Positions 23,462-34,300 of a stretch of DNA of 64,000 bases are shown here, piece by piece. The stretch comes from Hydractinia symbiolongicarpus (Eukaryota; Cnidaria; Hydrozoa; Anthoathecata; Hydractiniidae), in assembly GCF_029227915.1 (NCBI RefSeq), contig NC_079885.1, positions 930,001 through 994,000 of the forward strand. The letters run 5' to 3'. Position numbers and translations under genes: made by a program. Position 1 is the first letter of the stretch. Each line of letters starts with the position of its first letter. The notes beneath the pieces were generated by a model. The model was not told the DNA's origin. It made no database searches and saw only the letters and a list, made by a program, of their open reading frames with translations.

Positions 23462-23950
23462 CATACCATATTGATTGACAACTTTGTACGATGCAGTTAT
23501 ATTTAATGTCTTTGTTGACACTTTGTAATGTAAAATACATTTTTTTTCATCGTCACATATTATATCACCGACGGCATTGCTTTTAAACTTCTTTTTGAAT
23601 ATTTTATTGATATCAAGGCTAGACAAGTTTGATAAATGGAATTTCAATGACCCAAGATGGTGAAAAATAATACTAATTTCTTTAATGATACCACTTTTGT
23701 CTTTCTTAACAATCAATTCTCTACCGTAAGCTGTGCGGAAGTCGCGAATGGCTTTATAAACAGCTAAAAATATTTCGGAATGGACACGTTCATTAATGAC
23801 AACTTTGAAGGGATTATACAAAGTTTGTTTTGCTTGAATTTTTCGATTAAGAGATGTTAAAATTGTATCGAAGTGAAACTTTATTAAATTGATGACGAGG
23901 ATATTTTTTTCGTCCAACTCTGCATATGAATCAATTAAATCTGACATCAT
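23447..23950 (-). CDS. Unrecognised transposon protein or first transposase exon (167 aa)
   Basis: This frame lies 55 bp upstream of the transposase ATG on the same strand, in a different reading frame. I do not recognise it. I start it at the double Met (MMSDLIDSY) at 23950. A longer reading from an ATG at 24031 gives 194 aa, but its first 27 residues are mostly Ile and Tyr encoded by a TA microsatellite and are probably not real coding. The protein is Lys- and Ile-rich with likely mixed helix and strand, for example YNPFKVVINERVHSEIFLAV then GRELIVKKDKSGIIKEISII. It has no obvious zinc finger or catalytic motif. It could be an accessory protein comparable in role to TNPA of plant En/Spm, or the N-terminal exon of the transposase. 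The uninterrupted length in AT-rich DNA and the shared strand favour real coding. Confidence 0.5.
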   Translation of the reverse strand: MMSDLIDSYAELDEKNILVINLIKFHFDTILTSLNRKIQAKQTLYNPFKVVINERVHSEIFLAVYKAIRDFRTAYGRELIVKKDKSGIIKEISIIFHHLGSLKFHLSNLSSLDINKIFKKKFKSNAVGDIICDDEKKCILHYKVSTKTLNITASYKVVNQYGMVCSY

Positions 23951-23980
23951 TATACATGATCTAAAAACATAGGTAATTAT

Positions 23981-24006
23981 AAATATATATATTATATATA
24001 TATATA
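23981..24006. repeat. TA microsatellite
   Basis: A near-pure TA tract just upstream of the double Met of the small frame. It encodes the Ile/Tyr run if the longer start at 24031 is used. A second, shorter TA tract lies at about 24299-24310. Confidence 0.8.
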
Positions 24007-24131
24007 GAAAAGAAATGTTATTATCTGTCATTTTAGAAAAAGAAGATGAAAAAGAGAGGATATTTTTATTTACTATCTTAAGTGGATAAATTTTGGAGAG
24101 TATTTAATGGTGAATGACCAAAATGGAATAC

Positions 24132-24243
24132 TTGGCGGGGATTTAATTTTGCGAATGATAAATTTTATAAAATTTGGCGAGGATTTAATTTGGCGAATAC
24201 AAAAAAATGTTTATTTTAACGGAATTTATTTTGGCGAATGACA
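24132..24243. repeat. Degenerate direct repeats around a perfect 16 bp palindrome
   Basis: Three related units at about 24132-24160, 24174-24200 and 24219-24243 share a GGNATTTAATTTGGCGAATRA-like pattern. Between the first two is AAATTTTATAAAATTT (24160-24175), which is its own reverse complement. They lie about 180-290 bp upstream of the double Met of the small frame, so they could be protein-binding sites in the promoter region. Confidence 0.5.
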
Positions 24244-24692
24244 CAAAGAAATGAATTTTTATGTCTTGGAATGTTTTAAAAAAAATAAGAATAAACGTAT
24301 ATATATATAAACACAAGTTCGTTATTTATAGGGAAAAAACATTTTTCTTTTCTTAATTAAAAAAAACGGTATTCCAATTCCAGCTCCTTTTAGATCGTTT
24401 ATTCCTTAAATATATAAATTAGTGGAAATAGTTTTTCTTATGTGGTCCTTCTTTTATTGCCTGTAAGAATGCGCGTACATATACAGAACTTTGTAAACAT
24501 TCGCTCATCTATACACAGAACTCTAGCTAGCTACGGTTTAACGCATCTATTTTGCCTAAAAACCCTAAATTTTTCCTTGTTACTTGTGGATGAATGAAAA
24601 CTTGCGAAAAAATTAATACATGAGAAAATTTAGTCAGAATAAAGCATAGCTAGCTATAGCTATACAATGGGACAACACATCCACAAAATATT

Positions 24693-24709
24693 TAGCTAGC
24701 TAGCTAGCT
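24693..24709. repeat. AGCT tetranucleotide tract
   Basis: TAGCTAGCTAGCTAGCT is a self-complementary tetranucleotide run. Shorter relatives lie at 24523-24532, about 24646-24656 and, at the other end of the element, 20545-20556. Confidence 0.75.
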
Positions 24710-25291
24710 TTAAAGACAAGTTTTAATTTTTTTTATATGGATGGGTTTCTTGTATATATTGTGAAAAATTGAGAAGTCGGCTATATGAGACCTAAAATAT
24801 ACTTATACTCATAGGACATAGCCAGATAGACCATTAACACACCTTAGTTTACAGAATATAATAAAAAAGAAACAATTTAAAAATGGCCGCCATTTCTTAA
24901 TTCCTGAGACTGCCATACGTAGCTTACTACAATTTTCCCATACTTCCGTTGCTTTTATTTACCAAAAAAACTTCAAAATTAAAAAATGTAAAACAACAGA
25001 ATTGAAGATTCGTCTTACAACTTGCGTTTTAATGCCTTCAAATAGAAAAATAATACCATTTAATACTATTCTATACCCAACAAAGTTTGTTACTGGAAGG
25101 GTAAAATTGAAAGAGGCACTATTTCAAGACAGCTAAAAAGACATTCCACGATGTTCAACATAAGCATGTTTATATTCGATCGAAAGAAAATTTATTCGAC
25201 TTTCAAATTCTAGCGCTCGTAAAACCATCAGACACGTTTAAAACACATACCAGATAAAAGTATGGTACCATGTACCAAAGATATAATACTT

Positions 25292-25370
25292 ACGGTCCTC
25301 GACCGTTTTTAAAAACCTACGGGCCGAAAAACGCGGACGCTTTTGATAAGCATTTCTTGGACCGTTTTTA
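25292..25370. repeat. Subterminal GACCGTTTTTA repeats and palindrome
   Basis: GACCGTTTTTA occurs at 25301-25311 and 25360-25370, the second overlapping the inverted repeat. The first copy also forms the right half of ACGGTCCTCGACCGT (25292-25306), an interrupted palindrome. CACTA elements commonly carry short subterminal repeats bound by a transposon protein, so these are candidate binding sites; function is inferred. Confidence 0.5.
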
Positions 25371-25379
25371 CCCGCCGTG
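25347..25379 (-). repeat. Right terminal inverted repeat (imperfect, 33 bp)
   Basis: Read inward on the minus strand it begins CACGGCGGGTAAAAACGG and has AAATGCTTA at positions 25-33, matching the left end at both blocks without gaps. Confidence 0.8.
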
Positions 25380-25382
25380 ACT
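25380..25382. repeat. Target site duplication, right (ACT)
   Basis: Second copy of ACT; the monomer resumes as ACTACAAGTCTTATGCG, completing the monomer broken at 20190. Confidence 0.85.
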
Positions 25383-27297
25383 ACAAGTCTTATGCGTTTT
25401 AGTGGTGAAAAAATAATTTAAAAAATCGTCCGGGAAATGAGTTTACTCCCTGGGTACTTTCTTTGTATACTTTTGACTATACGGGCCAAGCCGGGATTTA
25501 CGGGAAATCACGGGTTTTCGTTTGCCGGCGATTAAACTTCTTTTATTCAGCGTCTCATCAAAAATGAAAACATTTTTAAAAACTACAAGTCTCATGCGTT
25601 TTAGTGGTGAAAAAATAAATTTAAAAAATCGTTCCGGAAATGAGTTTACTCCCTGGGTACTTTCTTGTTATACTTTTGACTATACGGGACAAACCCGGGA
25701 TTTACGGGAAATCGCGGGTTTTTGTTTGCCGGCGATTAAACTTCTTTTATTCAGCGTCTCATCAAAAATGAAAACATTTTTAAAACTACAAGTCTTATGC
25801 GTTTTAGTGGTGAAATAATAATTTAAAAAATCGTTTGGGAAATGAGTTTACTCCCTGGGTACTTTCTTTGTATACTTTTGACTATACGGGCCGAGTCCAG
25901 GATTTACTGGAAATCGCAAGTTTTCGTTTGCCGGCGATTAAACTTCTTTTATTCACCGTCTCATCGAAAATGAAAACATTTTTAAAAACTACAAGTCTCA
26001 TGCGTTTTAGTGCTGAAAAAATAATTTAAAAAATCGTTCGGGAAATAAATTTACTCCCTGGGTACTTTCTTTGTATACTTTTGACTATACGGGCCAAGCC
26101 GGGATTTACGGGAAATCACGGGTTTTCGTTTGCCGGCGATTAAACTTCTTTTATTCAGCGTCTCATCAAAAATGAAAACATTTTTAAAAACTACAAGTCT
26201 CATGCGTTTTAGTGGTGAAAAAATAAATTTAAAAAATCGTTCCGGAAATGAGTTTACTCACTGGGTACTTTATTTGTATACTTTTGACTATACGGGCCGA
26301 GTCCGGGATTTACGGGAAATCGCAGATTTTCGTTTGCCGGCGATTAAACTTCTTTTATTCAGCGTCCCATCAAATATGAAAATATTTTTGAAAACTACAA
26401 GTCTCATGCGTTTAGTGGTAAAAAAATAATATAAAAAATCGTTCGGGAAATGAGTTTACTCACTGGGTACTTTATTTGTATACTTTTAACTATACGGGCC
26501 GAGTCCGGGATTTACGGGAAATCGCAGATTTTCGTTTGCCGGCGATTAAACTTCTTTTATTCAGCGTCCCATCAAATATGAAAATATTTTTGAAAACTAC
26601 AAGTCTCATGCGTTTAGTGGTAAAAAAATAATATAAAAAATCGTTCGGGAAATGAGTTTACTCCCTGGGTACTTTCTTGTTATACTTTTGACTATACGGG
26701 TCAAGCCCGGGATTTATGTGAAATCGCGGGTTTTCGTTTGCCGGCGATTAAACTTCTTTTATTCAGCGTCTCATCAAAAATGAAAACATTTTTAAAAACT
26801 ACAAGTCTTATGCGTTTTTGTGGTGAAAAAATAATTTAAAAAATCGTTCTGGAAATGAGTTTACTCCCTGGGTACTTTCTTTGTATACTTTTGACTATAC
26901 GGGCCGGGTCCGGGATTTACGGGAAATCGCGGGTTTTCGTTTGCCGGCGATTAAACTTCTTTTATTCAGCGTCTCATCAAAAATGAAAACATTTTTAAAA
27001 ACTACAAGTCTCATGCGTTTTAGTGGTGAAAAAGTAATTTAAAAAATCGTTCGGGAAATGAATTTACTCCCTGGGTACTTTCTTTGTATACTTTTGACTA
27101 TACGGGCCAAGCCCAGGATTTACGAAAAATCGCGGGTTTTCGTTTGCCGGCGATTAAACTTCTTTTATTCAGCGTCTCATCAAAAATGAAAACATTTTTG
27201 AAAACTACAAGTCTCATGCGTTTTAGTGGTGAAAAAATAATTTAAAAAATCGTTCGGGAAATGAGTTTACTCCCTGGGTACTTTCTTTGTATACTTT
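25380..27297 (+). repeat. Satellite array, forward arm B
   Basis: About nine to ten monomers continue in the same orientation and phase as arm A after the transposon. They include variants rare or absent in arm A, such as TCACTGGGTACTTTATTTG at about 26257 and again 203 bp later, with CGTCCCATCAAATATG. The last forward monomer breaks after GTATACTTT near 27297. Confidence 0.95.
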
Positions 27298-27305
27298 ACT
27301 TTTCA
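27290..27305. other. Satellite strand-switch junction
   Basis: Forward sequence ends in TTTGTATACTTT and reverse-orientation sequence begins at CTTTTCATTTTTGATGAG with at most a base or two between. The break points lie at different monomer phases, so the two arms form a long inverted repeat separated by a loop of roughly 105 bp (about 27196-27301). Confidence 0.85.
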
Positions 27306-27879
27306 TTTTTGATGAGACGCTTAATGAAAGAGGTTTAATCGCCGGAAAACGAAAACCCGCGATTTTCCGTAAATCCCGGGCTTGGCCCGTATAGTCGAAT
27401 GTATACAAAGAAAGTACCCTGTGAGTAAACTCATTTCCAGAACGATTTTTAAAATTATTTTTTCACCACTAAAACGCATAAGACTTGTAGTTTTTAAAAA
27501 TGTTTTCATTTTTGATGAGACGCTGAATAAAAGAAGTTTAATCGCCGGCAAACGAAAACCCGCGATTTCCCGTAAATCCCGGCTTGGCCCGTATAGTCAA
27601 AAGTATACAAAGAAAGAACCCAGGGAGTAAACTCATTTCCCGAACGATTTTTTAAATTATTTTTTCACCACTAAAACGCATGAGACTTGTAGTTTTCAAA
27701 AATGTTTTCATTTTTGATGAGACGCTGAATAAAAGAAGTTTAATCGCCGGCAAACGAAAACCCGCGATTTCTCGTAAATCCCGGGCTTGGCCCGTATAGT
27801 CAAAAGTATACAAAGAAAGTACCCAGGGAGTAAATTCATTTCCCGAACGATTTTTTAAATTACTTTTTCACCACTAAAA

Positions 27880-30520
27880 CGCATGAGACTTGTAGTTTTT
27901 AAAAATGTTTTCATTTTTGATGAGACGCTGAATAAAAGAAGTTTAATCGCCGGCAAACGAAAACCCGCGATTTCCCGTAAATCCCGGCTTGGCCCGTATA
28001 GTCAAAAGTATACAAAGAAAGAACCCAGGGAGTAAACTCATTTCCCGAACGATTTTTTAAATTATTTTTTCACCACTAAAACGCATGAGACTTGTAGTTT
28101 TCAAAAATGTTTTCATTTTTGATGAGACGCTGAATAAAAGAAGTTTAATCGCCGGCAAACGAGAACCCGCGATTTCTCGTAAATCCCGGGCTTGGCCCGT
28201 ATAGTCAAAAGTATACAAAGAAAGTACCCAGGGAGTAAATTCATTTCCCGAACGATTTTTTAAATTACTTTTTCACCACTAAAACGCATGAGACTTGTAG
28301 TTTTTAAAAATGTTTTCATTTTTGATGAGACGCTGAATAAAAGAAGTTTAATCGCCGGCAAACGAAAACCCGCGATTTCCCGTAAATCCCAGACTCGGCC
28401 CGTATTGTCAAAAGTATACAAAGAAAGTACTCAGGGAGTAAACTCATTTCCAGAACGATTTTTTAAATTATTTTTTCACCACTAAAACGCATAAGACTTG
28501 TAGTTTTTAAAAATGTTTTCATTTTTGATGAGACGCTGAATAAAAGAAGTTTAATCGCCGGCAAACGAAAACCCGCGATTTCCCGTAAATCCCGGGCTTG
28601 GCCCGTATAGTCAAAAGTATACAAAGAAAGTACCCAGGGAGTAAATTCATTTCCCGAACGATTTTTTAAATTACTTTTTCACCACTAAAACGCATGAGAC
28701 TTGTAGTTTTTAAAAATGTTTTCATTTTTGATGAGACGCTGAATAAAAGAAGTTTAATCGCCGGCAAACGAAAACCCGCGATTTCCCGTAAATCCCGGAC
28801 TGGGCCCGTATTGTCAAAAGTATACAAAGAAAGTACTCAGGGAGTAAACTCATTTCCAGAACGATTTTTTAAATTATTTTTTCACCACTAAAACGCATAA
28901 GACTTGTAGTTTTTAAAAATGTTTTCATTTTTGATGAGACGCTGAATAAAAGAAGTTTAATCGCCGGCAAACGAAAACCCGCGATTTCTCGTAAATCCCG
29001 GGCTTGGCCCGTATAGTCAAAAGTATACAAAGAAAGTACCCAGGGAGTAAATTCATTTCCCGAACGATTTTTTAAATTACTTTTTCACCACTAAAACGCA
29101 TGAGACTTGTAGTTTTTAAAAATGTTTTCATTTTTGATGAGACGCTGAATAAAAGAAGTTTAATCGCCGGCAAACGAAAACCCGCGATTTCCCGTAAATC
29201 CCGGCTTGGCCCGTATAGTCAAAAGTATACAAAGAAAGAACCCAGGGAGTAAACTCATTTCCCGAACGATTTTTTAAATTATTTTTTCACCACTAAAACG
29301 CATGAGACTTGTAGTTTTCAAAAATGTTTTCATTTTTGATGAGACGCTGAATAAAAGAAGTTTAATCGCCGGCAAACGAGAACCCGCGATTTCTCGTAAA
29401 TCCCGGGCTTGGCCCGTATAGTCAAAAGTATACAAAGAAAGTACCCAGGGAGTAAATTCATTTCCCGAACGATTTTTTAAATTACTTTTTCACCACTAAA
29501 ACGCATGAGACTTGTAGTTTTTAAAAATGTTTTCATTTTTGATGAGACGCTGAATAAAAGAAGTTTAATCGCCGGCAAACGAAAACCCGCGATTTCCCGT
29601 AAATCCCGGACTCGGCCCGTATTGTCAAAAGTATACAAAGAAAGTACTCAGGGAGTAAACTCATTTCCAGAACGATTTTTTAAATTATTTTTTCACCACT
29701 AAAACGCATAAGACTTGTAGTTTTTAAAAATGTTTTCATTTTTGATGAGACGCTGAATAAAAGAAGTTTAATCGCCGGCAAACGAAAACCCGCGATTTCC
29801 CGTAAATCCCGGGCTTGGCCCGTATAGTCAAAAGTATACAAAGAAAGTACCCAGGGAGTAAATTCATTTCCCGAACGATTTTTTAAATTACTTTTTCACC
29901 ACTAAAACGCATGAGACTTGTAGTTTTTAAAAATGTTTTCATTTTTGATGAGACGCTGAATAAAAGAAGTTTAATCGCCGGCAAACGAAAACCCGCGATT
30001 TCCCGTAAATCCCGGACTGGGCCCGTATTGTCAAAAGTATACAAAGAAAGTACTCAGGGAGTAAACTCATTTCCAGAACGATTTTTTAAATTTTTTTTTC
30101 ACCACTAAAACCCATGAGACTTGTAGTTTTCAAAAATGTTTTCATTTTTGATGAGACGCTTAATGAAAGAGGTTTAATCGCCGGAAAACGAAAACCCGCG
30201 ATTTTCCGTAAATCCCGGGCTTGGCCCGTATAGTCAAAAGTATACAAAGAAAGTACCCAGGGAGTAAATTCATTTCCCGAACGATTTTTTAAATTACTTT
30301 TTCACCACTAAAACGCATGAGACTTGTAGTTTTTAAAAATGTTTTCATTTTTGATGAGACGCTGAATAAAAGAAGTTTAATCGCCGGCAAACGAAAACCC
30401 GCGATTTCCCGTAAATCCCGGACTGGGCCCGTATTGTCAAAAGTATACAAAGAAAGTACTCAGGGAGTAAACTCATTTCCAGAACGATTTTTTAAATTAT
30501 TTTTTCACCACTAAAACGCA
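27880..30520 (-). repeat. 406 bp dimeric higher-order repeat
   Basis: A variant with GGGCCCGTATTGTC or CTCGGCCCGTATTGTC and GTACTCAGGGAG alternates with one bearing GTACCCAGGGAGTAAATTC. Equivalent points fall at 28288, 28694, 29505, 29911 and 30317, spaced 406, 811, 406 and 406 bp. The 811 bp step holds two dimers with one base missing in a CCCGGCTTGG monomer. Confidence 0.85.
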
Positions 30521-31399
30521 TAAGACTTGTAGTTTTTAAAAATGTTTTCATTTTTGATGAGACGCTGAATAAAAGAAGTTTAATCGCCGGCAAACGAAAA
30601 CCCGCGATTTCCCGTAAATCCCGGGCTTGACCCGTATAGTCAAAAGTATAAAAAGAAAGTACCCAGGGAGTAAACTCATTTCCCGAACGATTTTTTAAAT
30701 TTTTTTTTCACCACTAAAACCCATGAGACTTGTAGTTTTCAAAAATGTTTTCATTTTTGATGAGACGCTTAATGAAAGAGGTTTAATCGCCGGAAAACGA
30801 AAACCCGCGATTTTCCGTAAATCCCGGGCTTGGCCCGTATAGTCGAATGTATACAAAGAAAGTACCCTGTGAGTAAACTCATTTCCAGAACGATTTTTTA
30901 AATTATTTTTTCACCACTAAAACGCATAAGACTTGTAGTTTTTAAAAATGTTTTCATTTTTGATGAGACGCTGAATAAAAGAAGTTTAATCGCCGGCAAA
31001 CGAAAACCCGCGATTTCCCGTAAATCCCGGCTTGGCCCGTATAGTCAAAAGTATACAAAGAAAGTACCCAGGGAGTAAACTCATTCCCCGAACGATTTTT
31101 TAAATTATTTTTTCACCACTAAAACGCATGAGACTTGCAGTTTTCAAAAATGTTTTCATTTTTGATGAGACGCTGAATAAAAGAAGTTTAATCGCCGGCA
31201 AACGAAAACCCGCGATTTCTCGTAAATCCCGGGCTTGGCCCGTATAGTCAAAAGTATACAAAGAAAGTACCCAGGGAGTAAATTCATTTCCCGAACGATT
31301 TTTTAAATTACTTTTTCACCACTAAAACGCATGAGACTTGTAGTTTTTAAAAATGTTTTCATTTTTGATGAGACGCTGAATAAAAGAAGTTTAATCGCC

Positions 31400-34300
31400 G
31401 GCAAACGAAAACCCGCGATTTCCCGTAAATCCCGGACTCGGCCCGTATAGTCAAAAGTATACAAAGAAAGTACCCAGGGAGTAAACTCATTTCCAGAACG
31501 ATTTTTTAAATTATTTTTTCACCACTAAAACGCATAAGACTTGTAGTTTTTAAAAATGTTTTCATTTTTGATGAGACGCTGAATAAAAGAAGTTTAATCG
31601 CCGGCAAACGAAAATCCGCGATTTCCCGTAAATCCCGGACTCGGCCCGTATAGTCGAATGTATACAAAGAAAGTACCCAGGGAGTAAACTCTTTTCCCGA
31701 ACGATTTTTTAAATTTTTTTTTCACCACTAAAACGCATGAGACTTGTAGTTTTCACAAATGTTTTCATTTTTGATGAGACGCTTAATGAAAGAGGTTTAA
31801 TCGCCGGAAAACGAAAACCCGCGATTTTCCGTAAATCCCGGGCTTGGCCCGTATAGTCGAATGTATACAAAGAAAGTACCCTGTGAGTAAACTCATTTCC
31901 AGAACGATTTCTTAAATTATTTTTTCACCACTAAAACGCATAAGACTTGTAGTTTTTAAAAGTGTTTTCATTTTTGATGAGACGCTGAATAAAAGAAGTT
32001 TAATCGCCGGCAAACGAAAACCCGCGATTTCCCGTAAATCCGGGCTTGGCCCGTATAGTCAAAAGTATACAAAGAAAGTACCCAGGGAGTAAACTCATTC
32101 CCCGAACGATTTTTTAAATTATTTTTTCACCACTAAAACGCATGAGACTTGTAGTTTTCAAAAATGTTTTCATTTTTGATGAGACGCTGAATAAAAGAAG
32201 TTTAATCGCCGGCAAACGAAAACCCGCGATTTCTCGTAAATCCCGGGCTTGGCCCGTATAGTCAAAAGTATACAAAGAAAGTACCCAGGGAGTAAATTCA
32301 TTTCCCGAACGATTTTTTAAATTACTTTTTCTCCACTAAAACGCATGAGACTTGTAGTTTTTAAAAATGTTTTCATTTTTGATGAGACGCTGAATAAAAG
32401 AAGTTTAATCGCCGGCAAACAAAAACCCGCGATTTCCCGTAAATCCCGGGCTTGACCCGTATAGTCAAAAGTATAAAAAGAAAGTACCCAGGGAGTAAAC
32501 TCATTTCCCGAACGATTTTTTATATTATTTTCATATTTGATGGGACGCTGAATAAAAGAAGTTTAAACGCCGGCAAACGAAAATCCGCGATTTCCCGTAA
32601 ATCCCGGACTCGGCCCGTATAGTCGAATGTATACAAAGAAAGTACCCAGGGAGTAAACTCTTTTCCCGAACGATTTTTTTAATTTTTTTTTCACCACTAA
32701 AACGCATGAGACTTGTAGCTTTCAAAAATGTTTTCATTTTTGATGAGACGCTTAATGAAAGAGGTTTAATCGCCGGAAAACGAAAACCCGCGATTTCCCG
32801 TAAATCCCGGGCTTGGCCCGTATAGTCGAATGTATACAAAGAAAGTACCCTGTGAGTAAACTCATTTCCATAACGATTTTTTAAATTATTTTTTCACCAC
32901 TAAAACGCATAAGACTTGTAGTTTTTAAAAATGTTTTCATTTTTGATGTCGCCGGCAAACGAAAACCCGCGATTTCCCGTAAATCCCGGCTTGGCCCGTA
33001 TAGTCAAAAGTATACATAGAAAGTACCCAGGGAGTAAACTCATTCCCCGAACGATTTTTTAAATTATTTTTTCCCCACTAAAACGCATGAGACTTGTAGT
33101 TTTCAAAAATGTTTTCATTTTTGATGAGACGCTGAATAAAAGAAGTTTAATCGCCGGCAAACGAAAACCCGCGATTTCTCGTAAATCCCGGGATTGGCCC
33201 GTATAGTCAAAAGTATACAAAGAAAGTACCCAGGGAGTAAATTCATTTCCCGAACGATTTTTTAAATTACTTTTTCACCACTAAAACGCATGAGACTTGT
33301 AGTTTTTAAAAATGTTTTCATTTTTGATGAGACGCTGAATAAAAGAAGTTTAATCGCCGGCAAACGAAAACCCGCGATTTCCCGTAAATCCCGGACTCGG
33401 CCCGTGTAGTCAAAAGTATACAAAGAAAGTACCCAGGGAGTAAACTCATTTCCAGAACGATTTTTTAAATTATTTTTTCACCACTAAAACGCATAAGACT
33501 TGTAGTTTTTAAAAATGTTTTCATTTTTGATGAGACGCTGAATAAAAGAAGTTTAATCGCCAGCAAACAAAAACCCGCGATTTCCCGTAAATCCCGGGCT
33601 TGACCCGTATAGTCAAAAGTATAAAAAGAAAGTACCCAGGGAGTAAACTCATTTCCCGAACGATTTTTTATAGTATCTTTTTTACCACTAAACGCATGAG
33701 ACTTGTAGTTTTCAAAAATATTTTCATATTTGATGGGACGCTGAATAAAAGAAGTTTAAACGCCGGCAAACGAAAATCCGCGATTTCCCGTAAATCCCAG
33801 GCTCGGCCCGTATAGTCGAATGTATACAAAGAAAGTACCCTGTGAGTAAACTCATTTCCAGAACGATTTTTTAAATTATTTTTTCACCACTAAAACGCAT
33901 AAGACTTGTAGTTTTTAAAAGTGTTTTCATTTTTGATGAGACGCTGAATAAATGAAGTTTAATCGCCGGCAAACGAAAACCCGCGATTTCCCGTAAATCC
34001 CGGCTTGGCCCGTATAGTCAAAAGTATACAAAGAAAGTACCCAGGGAGTAAACTCATTTCCCGAACGATTTTTTAAATTATTTTTTCACCACTAAAACTC
34101 ATGAGACTTGTAGTTTTCAAAAATGTTTTCATTTTTGATGAGACGCTGAATAAAAGAAGTTTAATCGCCGGCAAACGAAAACCCGCGATTTCTCGTAAAT
34201 CCCGGGCTTGGCCCGTATAGTCAAAAGTATAAAAGAAAGTACCCAGGGAGTAAACTCATTTCCCGAACGATTTTTTAAATTACTTTTTTACCACTAAAAC

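Larger units (their letters stand above)
24032..25346. other. 5' non-coding region of the transposon
   Basis: About 1.3 kb of AT-rich sequence lies upstream of both minus-strand frames and should hold the promoter. I see no long open frame. It contains degenerate GGCGAAT repeats (24132-24243), a 16 bp palindrome at 24160-24175, AGCT tracts at 24523-24532 and 24693-24709, and a GC-richer subterminal segment from about 25290. No clear TATA box can be singled out in such AT-rich sequence. Confidence 0.5.
20191..25379 (-). mobile_element. CMC (CACTA/EnSpm)-like DNA transposon, 5,189 bp
   Basis: This block is the only non-satellite sequence in the window. It starts CACGGCGGG and ends CCCGCCGTG, is bounded by a 3 bp ACT duplication, and sits inside what would otherwise be one continuous monomer. 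On the minus strand it encodes a 745-codon transposase-like frame and, upstream, a second frame. The 3 bp duplication, the CAC start of the inverted repeats and a DDE-like protein with an LH-x3-N motif fit CMC elements best. PIF/Harbinger elements also make 3 bp duplications, but usually TWA, and I see no Harbinger signature. The base composition is more AT-rich than the satellite. The element looks complete. Confidence 0.8.

Noticed and set aside
20191-25379. PIF/Harbinger or retroelement identity for the insertion
   Set aside because: The target duplication is ACT rather than TWA and no MADF/Myb-type partner is seen. There are no long terminal repeats, reverse transcriptase motifs or poly(A) tail.
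28288-28485. 65-codon frames starting MRLVVFKNVFIFDE in the reverse arm
   Set aside because: These do start at ATG but are the antisense of the same satellite monomer, with no promoter or frame conservation across monomers.
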